From positions 1,936,001 through 2,000,000 of the forward strand of contig NZ_CP053346.1 in assembly GCF_013113735.1 (NCBI RefSeq): DNA of 64,000 nt. The letters run 5' to 3'. The position numbers and the translations under genes were made by a program. The notes under the pieces are model-generated. The model searched no databases. It was given only the letters and a program-made list of their open reading frames with translations, and had not been told where the DNA came from. This DNA comes from Sphingomonas sp. AP4-R1. Its GTDB lineage: Bacteria; Pseudomonadota; Alphaproteobacteria; Sphingomonadales; Sphingomonadaceae. Of this stretch, positions 42,946 to 52,406 are shown in pieces. Within the stretch, counting starts at the first letter, position 1; the number at the start of each line of letters is the position of its first letter.

Positions 42946-45126
42946 ATGTCGTACAAATCGTTCCCGCGCCGGAAAGGGGGAGACGAAATTTTCGATAAAC
43001 TGCCATTTTTTAACGATAATGCGCAGTTTTTGAGCGGCAGTGCATTGCCTCGCTCCCCTTCGTCAAGGAAAGCGAAGTTCGCAGTTGCAGCAATTTCACT
43101 TTCGCTGATCGCGGTGATCTGGATCGCCTCGGTCAGTCGGGCGCATCTGCTGCATCGTCATGGGATCACCCTGGCCGTGGAGGGCAACGACGCCCGCGTG
43201 CGCGATCACGAACTCTATGTCGCGCGCACGCTGGATGCGGTGCGGATGGCCATGGATCATGTGTTCCAGCTTTACGGAGAGGCGTTGATCGCGGGCGCGC
43301 GTTCCCCGTCCGGGCCGATCTTCCTCGGGAGTGATCCGGTACTCGCCGGGCGGCTTCTGGCCGGCACGCGGATCGCGTCCGGGGACGGGAGGATCATCGC
43401 CGCTGTCGGCCGCTCGCCGACGGCGCTTCCCGCGGATCTTCTGGCATGGATGGGCCGTGCGCCCATGCAGGACGGGCGGCTCCTGATCAGCCCGCCATTC
43501 CGGGACCCGGCGACGGGGGCGGAGCGCATTTACGCGATACGACGCTTCATGCGGGCGCCCGACCGCACCGACCGCACCAATCGCATCCTGGCGATCGTGC
43601 CGATGGCGCCGGCGGCGCTGCTGGGGGTGACGGGCGATGCGTGGGGCGCGACGAACACGGATACGGTGATCATCGGGGACGACGGCATCGTTCGCGCGCG
43701 CATGATCGGCGACCGTGTCGTTCCGAACGTGCGGCTGAGCGGTGCCGAGTGGGCATGGCTCGGCCTCGGTCCGGGGGCCTGGGACCGGATCCGACACGGC
43801 GATGCGCATGGGCGCCATTCCGGAGAGGGCGGGCGGGATCATGTCGCCCGTTCGGCCAGCTTCCATCATGCGCGGGCCTATCCGCTGATCGTGGCGAGCG
43901 CGGTGGGGCATGGGGCCACCCTCAATCCGTTTCATTGGTTCGGGCGGGTCCATCTGGCCGGCGCGCTGACGCGCACGATCGCCGTGCTGGCCGTCGCCTG
44001 GCTGGCCTTCCGCGCGATCGATGCGCAGGTGCGACGCGAACTGGCTCTGGCCGAGAATAATCGCCGCCTGCTGGTCGCCCAGATGATGGGGCGGATGGGC
44101 GAGTGGAGCTGGGATGCCGCCACCGATACGGTCTGGCGTTCGCCGGTGCTGGATTGGCTGTATGGCGATCGGGGCCGGCAGCGAAAGAAGCTGGCGGACA
44201 TTCTGCCCGGCCTCGATCCCGAGGATCGCAGGCGGGTGGAAGAGGCGTTCCACGTCGTGATGGCCACCGGCGAGCCCTGCGAGTTCCAGCGGCGGGGCGG
44301 GGCCCAGGATGGCGGGCGGCGGGTGCGCCGCGTGATCGCCTATCCGACCCGCAATGCCGAGGGCACGATCATCGGCGTGCACGGGATCGATCAGGACGTC
44401 ACCACCGCGAAGCGCCTCGAAAGCCTGGAGAGCCGGATCGTCCAGCTGTCGCGGCTGGATGCGATGCATCTGATGGCCGCCACGCTGGCGCATGAGATCA
44501 ACCAGCCGCTCGCCGCCGCCGCCAATTATCTGGTCGCCAGCCGGCGCCTGCTCGCGCGGCCCGGCACGGCCCCCCATCCGGAGATCGAGGATCTGATCCT
44601 GTCGGGCGAGACGCAGGTCCGCAACGCCGGGCAGATCGTCCGGCGCGTCCGGGAGATGGTGATGAAGCGGGACGAGCATGTTCCGATCGTCGTGTCCGGC
44701 GCTTGGCACAGGGCCGCGGAACTGGTCGAGGCCGTGACAGAGGACAGGGCCATCCTCTTCGAAACCGAGATCGACGAGGATGCCGCGATGGTGATCGCGG
44801 ACGAGGTGCAACTGAGCCAGGTCTTCACCAATCTGATGCGGAATGCGGTGGAGGCCGTGCCGGCCGGCCCTGTCCTGATCGGCCTGCGCGTGCGGAGAGA
44901 CGACAAGGGCTGCGTGCGGCTGGACGTGCGCGACAATGGCAGCGGCGTCGCCATGCCCGATCACGACGTCTTCGCGCCGCTGGAGACGACGAAGGAATCG
45001 GGCTTCGGCCTCGGTCTCATCATCTCCCGCACGATCGTGGAGGCGCACGGAGGGCGCATCTGGATCGAGTCGTCCGGCGCCGAGGGAACGGTCGTCGCCT
45101 TCACGCTGCAGAACGGGGTGCCCTGA
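42946..45126 (+). CDS. FixL-type sensor histidine kinase with large periplasmic domain
   Basis: A 726-aa kinase. TM1 is at about residues 44-64 (FAVAAISLSLIAVIWIAS), then a ~275-residue extracytoplasmic domain with no recognised ligand pocket, and TM2 at about 340-358 (TIAVLAVAWLAFRAI). A PAS domain covers about 380-486 (MGRMGEWSWDAATDTVWRSP, GVHGIDQDVTTAKRLE). The transmitter has H-box LAHEINQPLAAAANYL (His516), N-box QVFTNLMRNAVEA, G1 DNGSGVAM and G2 GFGLGLIISRTIVEAHGG. This is the HPK4 type found with FixJ regulators. The PAS shows no obvious haem histidine. The ATG at 42946 has GTGGGGA 5 nt upstream. It faces its regulator divergently. Confidence 0.92.
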   Translation: MSYKSFPRRKGGDEIFDKLPFFNDNAQFLSGSALPRSPSSRKAKFAVAAISLSLIAVIWIASVSRAHLLHRHGITLAVEGNDARVRDHELYVARTLDAVRMAMDHVFQLYGEALIAGARSPSGPIFLGSDPVLAGRLLAGTRIASGDGRIIAAVGRSPTALPADLLAWMGRAPMQDGRLLISPPFRDPATGAERIYAIRRFMRAPDRTDRTNRILAIVPMAPAALLGVTGDAWGATNTDTVIIGDDGIVRARMIGDRVVPNVRLSGAEWAWLGLGPGAWDRIRHGDAHGRHSGEGGRDHVARSASFHHARAYPLIVASAVGHGATLNPFHWFGRVHLAGALTRTIAVLAVAWLAFRAIDAQVRRELALAENNRRLLVAQMMGRMGEWSWDAATDTVWRSPVLDWLYGDRGRQRKKLADILPGLDPEDRRRVEEAFHVVMATGEPCEFQRRGGAQDGGRRVRRVIAYPTRNAEGTIIGVHGIDQDVTTAKRLESLESRIVQLSRLDAMHLMAATLAHEINQPLAAAANYLVASRRLLARPGTAPHPEIEDLILSGETQVRNAGQIVRRVREMVMKRDEHVPIVVSGAWHRAAELVEAVTEDRAILFETEIDEDAAMVIADEVQLSQVFTNLMRNAVEAVPAGPVLIGLRVRRDDKGCVRLDVRDNGSGVAMPDHDVFAPLETTKESGFGLGLIISRTIVEAHGGRIWIESSGAEGTVVAFTLQNGVP

Positions 45127-45195
45127 AGAAGGGCTCCGCCCTTTGCAATGCGCGGCCGGCTCGGCCATCGTGCCCAGGTCATTCGAGGAGACATC

Positions 45196-46773
45196 ATGCG
45201 CCGCGCTTTCGCCCTCACGCTCGCCCTTTTGGGCGCCACCTCCGCCACCGCCGCCACGCGCGGAGAGACATGGTGGGCGCATGTGCAGGCGATCGCCAAT
45301 GACGACATGAAGGGCCGCCTGACCGGCACGCCCGATCATCTGCGCGCGGCCGATTATGTGATCGGCCGGCTCAAGGCGATGGGGCTGGAGCCGGCGGGCG
45401 TGGACGGCTTCTTCCAGCCGGTGGGCTTCACCGAGCAGCGCATCCTTGGCCCCCAGACGGTGGCGTCGCTGGAGGGGCCGGGCGGTTCCGTGCCGCTCAA
45501 GGTGCCCGATGCGATGATCGTGTCGGGCGGCGGCGGCCCCGCGCCGGACATGATCGACGCGCCGATGGTGTTCGCGGGCTATGGCCTGCGCATTCCCGAG
45601 GCGGGCTATGACGATTTCGCCGGGCTGGACGTGAAGGGCAAGATCGTCGTCGTGATCGCGGGCGGGCCCTCCACCATCTCCGGCGCGCTCAAGTCCAACG
45701 CGCGATCGGAACGGACCAAATATCTGGCGGAGAAGGGCGCGGTCGGCATCCTCGCGCTCACCCCGCCCAAGCAGATCGAAATTCCGTGGGCGCGCCGGAT
45801 GGGCATCTCCTCGCAGCCCGCGATGTTCCTGGCCGATGCCGCGCTGCGCGACATCAAGGTGCCGTTCTTTTCGGCGATGTTCGACACCGCCCAGTCGGAG
45901 CTTTTGTTCAAGGGATCGGGCCACAGCTTCGAGGAGGTCGGCACGCTGGCCGACGCATCGAAGCCGGTGCCGCGCTTCGATCTGGGCGAGCGGCTGAAGG
46001 TGAAGGTCGCGGCGCAGCGGCGCGAGGTGACCTCGCCCAATATCGTCGCGAAGATGCCGGGCACGGATCCGAAGCTGAAGAACGAATATGTCGTCGTCTC
46101 GGCGCATCTCGATGGGCTCGGCGTGGGCGAGCCGATCAAGGGCGACACGATCTATAACGGCGCGATGGACGATGCCTCGGGTGTCGCCACCGTGCTGGAG
46201 ATCGCGGCCAAGCTGAAGGCGGACGGCGCGACGCCGAAGCGCTCGATCCTGTTCGCGTTCGTGACGGCGGAGGAGAAGGGGCTGCTCGGCTCGCGTTACT
46301 TCGCCAGCCGGCCGACCGTGCCGAGGAAGGACATCGTCGCGGATCTGAACTTCGACATGCCGCTGCCGCTGTGGCCGTTAAAGAGCGTGCTGGTGCTGGG
46401 CGCCGAGGAAAGCAGTCTGGGTGAGGTGGCCAAGGCGGTGAGCGCCGCGCGTGGCCTGCCGCTGGCGCCCGATCCGCTGCCCGATCGCAACAGCTTCACG
46501 CGATCGGACCAGTTCAGCTTCATCCGTGCGGGCATCCCCTCGGTCGCGTTCAAGTTCGGCTTCGCGCGCGGCACGCCCGAGGAGCAGATCGAGAAGGAAT
46601 GGCGCGCCGTGCGCTACCACTCGCCCTCGGACGACATCGATCAGCCGGTGGAGAAGGAGGAAGCGGTCAAGCTCAACGATTTCGTGGCGGACATGGCGCT
46701 GAGCGTGGCGAACGGGGCCAAGCGCCCGGCCTGGAATGCGGACAGCGCGTTTCGGAAGTTTGCTGTGAAATAG
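45196..46773 (+). CDS. Exported M28 family aminopeptidase with PA-like insertion
   Basis: A 525-aa exported zinc peptidase. The signal peptide is RRAFALTLALLGATSATAA. A protease-associated-like insert spans about residues 95-270 (MVFAGYGLRIPEAGYDDFAG, VKGKIVVVIAGGP). The M28 catalytic domain follows with VVVSAHLDGLGVG (His, Asp), YNGAMDDASGVATVLE (bridging Asp), FAFVTAEEKGLLGSRYF (Glu pair), DLNFDMPLPLWPL (Asp) and VRYHSPSDDIDQ (His). All five ligands are present. GAGGAGA lies 5 nt before the ATG at 45196. It follows the sensor kinase by 69 bp in the same direction and could be its cotranscribed neighbour. Confidence 0.92.
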   Translation: MRRAFALTLALLGATSATAATRGETWWAHVQAIANDDMKGRLTGTPDHLRAADYVIGRLKAMGLEPAGVDGFFQPVGFTEQRILGPQTVASLEGPGGSVPLKVPDAMIVSGGGGPAPDMIDAPMVFAGYGLRIPEAGYDDFAGLDVKGKIVVVIAGGPSTISGALKSNARSERTKYLAEKGAVGILALTPPKQIEIPWARRMGISSQPAMFLADAALRDIKVPFFSAMFDTAQSELLFKGSGHSFEEVGTLADASKPVPRFDLGERLKVKVAAQRREVTSPNIVAKMPGTDPKLKNEYVVVSAHLDGLGVGEPIKGDTIYNGAMDDASGVATVLEIAAKLKADGATPKRSILFAFVTAEEKGLLGSRYFASRPTVPRKDIVADLNFDMPLPLWPLKSVLVLGAEESSLGEVAKAVSAARGLPLAPDPLPDRNSFTRSDQFSFIRAGIPSVAFKFGFARGTPEEQIEKEWRAVRYHSPSDDIDQPVEKEEAVKLNDFVADMALSVANGAKRPAWNADSAFRKFAVK

Positions 46774-46825
46774 GGGGAGGGGTGGAGGATTGCGTTCTCG
46801 ATCGCGTGAGCCGCTTCCTCCTCCC

Positions 46826-46910
46826 CCGTTCGTCCTGAGCGAAGTCGAAGGACGGGCTCTAGGCGACATCGCTTGTGGCACGTGCTTCGACTTGGCTCAG
46901 CACGAACGGG
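46826..46910. repeat. Palindromic intergenic repeat, family A, diverged copy
   Basis: Left arm CCCGTTCGTCCTGAGCGAAG then TCGAAGGA, right arm GTGCTTCGACTTGGCTCAGC then ACGAACGGG. It keeps the outer CCCGTTCGT/ACGAACGGG ends of family A but has a different loop. Confidence 0.75.
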
Positions 46911-46928
46911 GGGTCTTATAAGGCTTCG

Positions 46929-47001
46929 TCATTGCGAGCGCAGCGAAGCACTCCAGTCCCGAACGAGCGGACTGGATTGCTTCGCTGCGCTCGCAATGAC
47001 G
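46929..47001. repeat. Palindromic intergenic repeat, family E
   Basis: Arms GTCATTGCGAGCGCAGCGAA then GCACTCCAGTCC, and GGACTGGATTGC then TTCGCTGCGCTCGCAATGAC, pair nearly perfectly with a short CGAACGAGC loop. Similar GTCATTGCGAGC repeats are widespread in proteobacterial genomes, from memory. It lies directly after the diverged family A copy and between convergent genes. Confidence 0.88.
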
Positions 47002-47014
47002 GGCGGTTGGCCCC

Positions 47015-47494
47015 TCACGCGTAGGTGGCGGAAACGTCCAGTTTCAGGCCGCGCAGTCCGGTCACGCGCGCCCCGTTGCAGAAGGGGGCGGCGATCAGTC
47101 GCATCCAGCGGCGCTGCCCGTCTCCGCCGTTGATCACCGTATCGAGGATGAAGCCGCGCCGGTGGCGGATCGCATAAGCGCGCAGCCGCTCCATCGCCGC
47201 GCGCGATTCCTCGGCATAGAAGCCCACCGTCTCCGCGCGCCTCAGCGTGGCGCCGCGCGGCAGGCCGAACATGTCGAACACCTGATCGGACCAGGTCAGC
47301 CGGTTGCCGTCGAGCAGATCGCAGGACCAGATGCCGATGCCGCCGCGCAGAGCCGCGTCGCGGTCAATCTCGCTGATGGGCGCGAAAGCGCGCTCGAAGC
47401 TGTCTGTACGGTCCATCAGGCCGAGATCGAAGCGCTGCTCCTGCTCGAACAGCGGCCAGCTATGATTCAATTCCAGCGGGAGGACAGGCAGCAA
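47015..47494 (-). CDS. Single PAS-domain protein
   Basis: A 159-aa protein whose residues about 50-155 form one PAS_3-like domain: GIGIWSCDLLDGNRLTWSDQ, VFDMFGLPRGATLRR, GFILDTVINGGDGQRRWMRL and VTGLRGLKLDVSATYA. No kinase, GGDEF or DNA-binding output is attached. It may dock to another sensor or be an incomplete signalling gene. I use the TTG at 47494, which has AAGGA 6 nt upstream; the first ATG in frame is 47416 (MDRTDSFERAF) and would still keep the whole PAS. Its neighbour upstream is the Rrf2 regulator. Confidence 0.75.
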   Translation of the reverse strand: MLPVLPLELNHSWPLFEQEQRFDLGLMDRTDSFERAFAPISEIDRDAALRGGIGIWSCDLLDGNRLTWSDQVFDMFGLPRGATLRRAETVGFYAEESRAAMERLRAYAIRHRRGFILDTVINGGDGQRRWMRLIAAPFCNGARVTGLRGLKLDVSATYA

Positions 47495-47572
47495 GGTCGA
47501 TCCTTCGCGGAGGGCATTCTCCGATTAGTTTCGACAGGTAACTAAAAGATTTCAGCTGGCAAGAAAGGCAGA

Positions 47573-48022
47573 TTATTCCGTCGTTTCCAGTTCATTGCCG
47601 GCAAAGGCCGGGTCGCTCACCGCATCGGCGAGCGTGCGATGGTCCAGCACCGAGACGAGCTGTTCGCGCGCATCCATCATCACGCGGCGCAGCGCGCAGG
47701 CGGCTTCGTCCGAGCAATCGCGGCAGGGGCGGTAGAATTTCTGGCTCGCGCAGCCGATCAGCGCCAGCGGCCCCTCGATCGATCGGATCACCTCGCCGAA
47801 CGTGATCTCGCCCGGCGGGCGCGTGAGGACATAGCCGCCGCGCGGGCCGCGCGTGCTGGCGACGAAGCCGTTGCGCTTGAGATCGACGAAGATCGCCTCG
47901 AGAAACTTCCTCGGCACGTTGGCGGCCGTCGCGATCGAGACGATCGGCTCCGGCCCCTCCCGTTCGCAGGAGGCCATGTGGAGCAGCGCCTTCAGCGCAT
48001 AGCGGCTATGTTGCGACAGCAT
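47573..48022 (-). CDS. Rrf2 family regulator with cysteine cluster
   Basis: A 149-aa winged-helix regulator. DNA-binding residues are about 1-70: MLSQHSRYALKALLHMASCE, ANVPRKFLEAIFVDLKRNGF, STRGPRGGYVLTRPP. After the linker helix comes GCASQKFYRPCRDCSDEAAC, four cysteines spaced C-x8-C-x2-C-x5-C. IscR, NsrR and RirA use three cysteines here for an iron-sulfur cluster, so an Fe-S or redox sensor role is likely. The start ATG at 48022 lies 1 bp after the sppA stop codon (48024-48026 on this strand), so its ribosome site is inside sppA and the two genes are tightly linked. Confidence 0.88.
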   Translation of the reverse strand: MLSQHSRYALKALLHMASCEREGPEPIVSIATAANVPRKFLEAIFVDLKRNGFVASTRGPRGGYVLTRPPGEITFGEVIRSIEGPLALIGCASQKFYRPCRDCSDEAACALRRVMMDAREQLVSVLDHRTLADAVSDPAFAGNELETTE

Positions 48023-48023
48023 C

Positions 48024-49907
48024 TTAGCGAGCCAGCTTCGCGACGAGGCCGGGCAGCATCGCGCGGACCGAGGCGGCATCGGGCGCGGGCGCCGTGCCGC
48101 CGCATTCCAGGCAGCGGACCTGCACCACCGGGCCGGAGAGGATAGTGCCGGCATCGGCCAGCGCGTTCAATGCCGTCGCCTGCGGCGCGCGGGCGATGCG
48201 GGCGAGGGGATCGGTCACCGCGGCATCGGCATCGCCGTCCGGACGGCGACCGGCCCATTCGGCCAGCAGCGCCTTGTAGGGATTGGGATCGCGCTCGATC
48301 CAGCGCGGCCGCGCGTCGCCGCCCGAAAGCTTGGCGGCGGAGGCGGCGAAAGCGATCGCATCGTCCAGCCCGCCGAAGCGATCGACGAGGCCCAACTGGC
48401 GCGCGGTGCTGCCCGCCCACACATGGCCCTGGCCGATCTCGTCGACATGCTCGGGCGTCATGTGGCGCGCGGCACCGACGATGTTCATGAAGCGCGCATA
48501 GGTGCTGGTGATGCTGCCCTGGATCAGCCGGTCGATCGTGGGCGAGGTGCCCTTCAGCACGTCCGGCTGGCCGGAGAGCGGCGTGGTCGCCACGCCGTCC
48601 GCCGACAGGCCAAGCTTGGCGAGCGTGCCCTCGAAGGTGGGGATCAACGCGAACACGCCGATCGATCCGGTGATCGTGGCGGGATCGGCGAACACCATCT
48701 GGCCGGGCGTCGACACCCAATAGCCGCCCGAAGCCGCCACCGATCCCATCGAGACGACGATCGGCAGCCCCTGCGACTTGGCTTCGAGGATCGCGCTGCG
48801 GATCCGCTCCGAACCCGTCACCGAGCCACCGGGGCTGTCGACGCGCACCACCAGCGCCTTGATGCGCTTCTTGGCGAGTTCGTCGGTCAGCAGGCGCGCG
48901 ATCGTCTCGCCGCCGGCGGTGCCGGGGCCGCGCTCGCCGTCCACGATCTCGCCCGCGATCGTCAGCACGCCGACCTTGCCGGCGGCGGGCTCGGGATGGG
49001 CCGCGAGATAGCGATCGATCGGGATCGCCTGATAGTCGCCGGGCTTGCCGCCAGCGGCGTCGCCGGCAATCTCGGCGACGCGGCGGCCAAAGGCGATGCG
49101 ATCGCCAAGCTTGTCGACCAGGCCCGCATCCAGCGCGGCCTTGCTCGTATCGTTGCCGGCGCGCTCCAGCGCTCCGGCCGGATCCTTCTCATAAGGGGCG
49201 AGCTGCGCCTTGGGGCGGGCCTTCGCGACCTCCTCGTTCCATCGCGCCCACAGGCTGTCCGCCAGCGCCTGATTGGCGGCGCGCGCCTCGGGCGAGAGAT
49301 CGGCGCGGATATAGGGCTCGCCCGCCGACTTGAAGCGGCCGACGCGATAGAGGTGCGCGGTGACGCCGATCTTGTCGAGCAGGCCCTTGTAATAGAGCTG
49401 CGAGCCGCCGGGCCCGCTCAGGAAGATCGCGCCCAGCGGATTGAGCCACAGGTCGCTGGCGTGCGCGGCGAGCTGGTATCCGTCATCGGCATAGCCGGTC
49501 GCATAGACGAAGACTGGCTTGCCGCCGCGCCGCGCGCCGTCGATCGCCTCGCCCACTTCGGCCAGCGCCGCCTGACGCCCGCCCGCGAAGCGATCGAGAT
49601 CCAGCACGATCGCCTTCACCAGCGGATCGGTGGAGGCCACCTGCAGCGCGCGCACCACATCGCGCAGGCGATATTCGCGCGTCGCCGGCCCGTTGCCGGA
49701 AATGACGGAGAGCGGATCGGCATCGGCCGGCTGCTCGACGATCGTGCCGTCCAGCTTCAGCACCAGCGCGCCGGAGGTGGGCACGGACGGATTGGGGCGT
49801 ACCGACAGCAGGGCGAAGAGCGCACCGAAGAACAACAGCAGGAGCAGGAGCACGAGAGCATCCTTGATCCCGACCAGAAGCCGCCAGAAACCCCGTACGA
49901 CGCGCAT
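48024..49907 (-). CDS. sppA: Signal peptide peptidase SppA, long (67K-type)
   Basis: A 627-aa membrane-anchored serine peptidase. One helix lies at about residues 15-37 ([18 protein letters not shown]). Two ClpP-like domains follow. The catalytic Lys193 sits in [15 protein letters not shown], and the catalytic Ser393 in [13 protein letters not shown]. They are 200 residues apart, the same spacing as Lys209-Ser409 in E. coli Spp[17 protein letters not shown] follows the Ser motif. It degrades cleaved signal peptides in the inner membrane. The ATG at 49907 has GGAGA upstream; ATG 49928 is a weaker alternative. It is coupled to an Rrf2 regulator downstream. Confidence 0.95.
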   Translation of the reverse strand: MRVVRGFWRLLVGIKDALVLLLLLLFFGALFALLSVRPNPSVPTSGALVLKLDGTIVEQPADADPLSVISGNGPATREYRLRDVVRALQVASTDPLVKAIVLDLDRFAGGRQAALAEVGEAIDGARRGGKPVFVYATGYADDGYQLAAHASDLWLNPLGAIFLSGPGGSQLYYKGLLDKIGVTAHLYRVGRFKSAGEPYIRADLSPEARAANQALADSLWARWNEEVAKARPKAQLAPYEKDPAGALERAGNDTSKAALDAGLVDKLGDRIAFGRRVAEIAGDAAGGKPGDYQAIPIDRYLAAHPEPAAGKVGVLTIAGEIVDGERGPGTAGGETIARLLTDELAKKRIKALVVRVDSPGGSVTGSERIRSAILEAKSQGLPIVVSMGSVAASGGYWVSTPGQMVFADPATITGSIGVFALIPTFEGTLAKLGLSADGVATTPLSGQPDVLKGTSPTIDRLIQGSITSTYARFMNIVGAARHMTPEHVDEIGQGHVWAGSTARQLGLVDRFGGLDDAIAFAASAAKLSGGDARPRWIERDPNPYKALLAEWAGRRPDGDADAAVTDPLARIARAPQATALNALADAGTILSGPVVQVRCLECGGTAPAPDAASVRAMLPGLVAKLAR

Positions 49908-50172
49908 CACTGTCTCCGCGGCGCGCATGTCGCGTCCATCCACCGGGATGGGGAAAGAGCGGGCGAGATCATGTCCCTCGCTCTGCCCTGCGCCGGATCC
50001 GCGCCATAGCTGATCCGATCGGCCGGGAAAGTTTCCCACCCACTCGCCGATTTGCCCATTTTCGGGGCCAAATCGAAGCGAAAAGTGTGACGTCCCTCAC
50101 CGAGCATAAGCGAGCGATATAGGGCATCGGCCGGGACGCCGTAAGGGGCCGCTTCGGCGAGAAATTTCGGGC

Positions 50173-51423
50173 CTATTCCTGCGCGGGGCGAGAGGCGGCG
50201 GTACGGTCCAGCTCCCCCTCCCACGCGGCGACGCTGGTGGCGACAACGATGTTCGCCGATGCGCTCGGCACGGTGCGCGTCATGTCCAGCAGCCGATCGA
50301 AGGGCAGGATGAAGCCCACCATCAAGGCGGTCTGCTCCGCCGGTACGCCCACTGCAGACAGCACGGCGGCCAGCATGAACAGCGAGGCGGACGGAACGGG
50401 CGCGGTGCCGAAGGCCGCCAGCGCACCCGTCAGCCACACCGTCCCCAGCACGACGGGCGAGAGCGGGACGCCGAACGCCTGCAGGCTGAACAGGCTGATC
50501 AGGCCGACATACATGGCCGTGCCGTCCTTGCCGATCGCGGCGCCCAGCGGCAGCACGGTGGAGGTGATCGTGCGCGAGACGCCGAGATTATCCTCGGCGC
50601 AGCGCATCGCGACCGGCATCGTCGCGGAGCTGGAGGCGGTGGAGAAAGCGATCGCCAGCGCATCGACGATCCCGCCCAGGAAGCGGCGCGGGCCGATGCC
50701 GGCGACCGTGCGGACCAGCGGCAGGTGGACGAAGGCGATCTGGATCAGAGATCCGATCACGACGCCCAGGGCCAGCCAGCCGATATGCGCGAACACCTGC
50801 ACGCCGCCCGCTGCCACCGCATTGGCGACGAGCGCGAACACGCCGAACGGCGTCAGCTCCATCACGAGGCGCACGATGCGGAGCAGGACGGCCGAGGCGG
50901 CGGCGAGGAAATTCGCGACCGGGCGGCCATCCTCCCCCGCCAGCACGACGCCCACCCCGATCAGGATCGAGAAGAGGATGATCGGCAGCATCTCGCCCTT
51001 GGCGAGCGAGTCGAAGATGTTGGTCGGCACGATCCCGATCAGCTGATCGTGGAGCGTCTTGGCCTCGCCCAGCGACTGCGCGGCGGCGCCCGCCAGCGTT
51101 ACGCCCTCGCCCGGCCGTAGCAGAATCGCGACGATCATGCCGACCGCGACCGCGACGAAGGTGGTGGCGAGGAACAGGCCCAGCGTCCGCCCGCCGAGCG
51201 AGCCCAACCGCGACGGATCGCCCAGCGTGGTGATCCCCGCCGCGATCGTGATCAGCACGACGGGGACGACCAGCATCCGGATCAGGCGTACAAAGAGTTC
51301 GCCGACAAAGGCGATCGTCGGTGCCACGCCCGGAAAGGCGAAACCCAGGGCGATGCCCAGCAGCAGGCCGATCAGCACGCGCTGCCACAGGATCAGGCCG
51401 CGCCTGCCTTCACGTCCCCGCAT
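50173..51423 (-). CDS. Dicarboxylate/amino acid:cation symporter (DAACS family)
   Basis: A 416-aa transporter of the GltP/DctA family with about eight helices and two re-entrant loops. Seen: LIRMLVVPVVLITIAAGITT, LGIAFSTASSS-type loop (AIAFSTASSSATMPVAMRC, the serine-rich HP1), PLGAAIGKDGTAMYV (TM7 region; the family's NMDGT is KDGTA here), and FGTAPVPSASLFMLAAVL (HP2). The ATG at 51423 lies 2 bp after the dgcA stop, so it ends the dgcN-dgcA-symporter run. Context suggests D- or L-glutamate uptake (inference). The NMDGT Asn is replaced, so ion coupling could differ. Confidence 0.88.
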   Translation of the reverse strand: MRGREGRRGLILWQRVLIGLLLGIALGFAFPGVAPTIAFVGELFVRLIRMLVVPVVLITIAAGITTLGDPSRLGSLGGRTLGLFLATTFVAVAVGMIVAILLRPGEGVTLAGAAAQSLGEAKTLHDQLIGIVPTNIFDSLAKGEMLPIILFSILIGVGVVLAGEDGRPVANFLAAASAVLLRIVRLVMELTPFGVFALVANAVAAGGVQVFAHIGWLALGVVIGSLIQIAFVHLPLVRTVAGIGPRRFLGGIVDALAIAFSTASSSATMPVAMRCAEDNLGVSRTITSTVLPLGAAIGKDGTAMYVGLISLFSLQAFGVPLSPVVLGTVWLTGALAAFGTAPVPSASLFMLAAVLSAVGVPAEQTALMVGFILPFDRLLDMTRTVPSASANIVVATSVAAWEGELDRTAASRPAQE

Positions 51424-51425
51424 TG

Positions 51426-52406
51426 TCACGCTCGGTTCGTGCCCCAGAAGCCGGGGGCGGGGGGCAGGATCATGCCGTCTTCCACGGTGATGCCACCGGG
51501 CCGGTCCTGCTTGAGCCACCACGGCCCGTCGAGATCGGCATAATCGGCGTGCATCGCCACGGCGAGCGCGGGCACGATCGAAAGCGAGGTGGAGATCATG
51601 CAGCCGACCATCACACCGAAGCCCCGTGCCCGCGCCGCTTCCAGCAGAACGAGCGCCTCGGTCAGGCCGCCCGTCTTGTCGAGCTTGATGTTCACCATGT
51701 CGTAGCGGCCGACGAGGTGATCGAGATCGCGGCTGACATGCACCGATTCATCGGCACAGATTGGCACGGCGCGCTCGAACCCGGCAAGCCCCGCATCAAT
51801 CTCGGACGGCACCGGTTGCTCGACGAAATCGACGCGCAGTTCGGCCAGCAAAGGCTGAAGGCTGGCGAGCAGGGCCAGATCCCAGCTTTCGTTGGGATCG
51901 ACGATCAGCTTCGGCGCGGGCGCGCTCTTGCGGACGGCGCGCAGGCACGCCTCCACATCCTCGGCGTTCACCTTCACCTTCACGAGCGGGGCGGCGGCCA
52001 GCGCCACAGCGGCCTCGCCCATCGCCTCGGGCGTGTCGAGGCTCACAGTGAGGGCCGTCGCCAGCGGACGGGTGAGCAGGGGGAGCGAGGCTTTGCCCTG
52101 CTTCAGTTCCCAATCCCACAGCGCGCAATCGATCGCGTTGCGGGCCGCTCCCGGCGCCAGCAGGCCGGGGAGGTCGGCCCGCCCGGCACCGGAGGCGAGC
52201 GCGTCCGTCACTTCCCGTATTTCGGCGAGGACGGTGGCGGGCGTTTCCTCATAGCGGGCATAGGGCACGGCCTCGCCGCGACCCATGACGCCGTCCGCCT
52301 CGATCTCCACCGTCACCACCTCGGCGGCGGTCTTCACCCCGCGCGAGATGCGGAAGGGCCGCTCCAGCGGCCAGCTTTCTATGCCGCTACGGATGTCGCG
52401 TCGCAT
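51426..52406 (-). CDS. dgcA: Enolase-superfamily epimerase, N-acetyl-D-glutamate racemase type (DgcA)
   Basis: A 326-aa member of the muconate-lactonizing/dipeptide epimerase subgroup. The capping domain is at the N terminus (GIESWPLERPFRISRG). The barrel carries both catalytic lysines (PLVKVKVNAED and MVNIKLDKTGG) and the metal ligands in LIVDPNESWD, DFVEQPVPSE and ICADESVHV. Such enzymes epimerise L-Ala-D/L-Glu. Next to a DUF1611 gene they are described as DgcA, which racemises N-acetyl-D-glutamate to the L form. The adjacent dgcN makes the second reading more likely. The start at 52406 overlaps the dgcN end by 28 bp. Confidence 0.85.
   Translation of the reverse strand: MRRDIRSGIESWPLERPFRISRGVKTAAEVVTVEIEADGVMGRGEAVPYARYEETPATVLAEIREVTDALASGAGRADLPGLLAPGAARNAIDCALWDWELKQGKASLPLLTRPLATALTVSLDTPEAMGEAAVALAAAPLVKVKVNAEDVEACLRAVRKSAPAPKLIVDPNESWDLALLASLQPLLAELRVDFVEQPVPSEIDAGLAGFERAVPICADESVHVSRDLDHLVGRYDMVNIKLDKTGGLTEALVLLEAARARGFGVMVGCMISTSLSIVPALAVAMHADYADLDGPWWLKQDRPGGITVEDGMILPPAPGFWGTNRA

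Noticed and set aside
43096..46107. A 1003-codon minus-strand frame across the sensor kinase and M28 peptidase
   Set aside because: It spans two unrelated genes and the gap between them, with His/Arg/Asp-rich low-complexity sequence. It is an antisense shadow.
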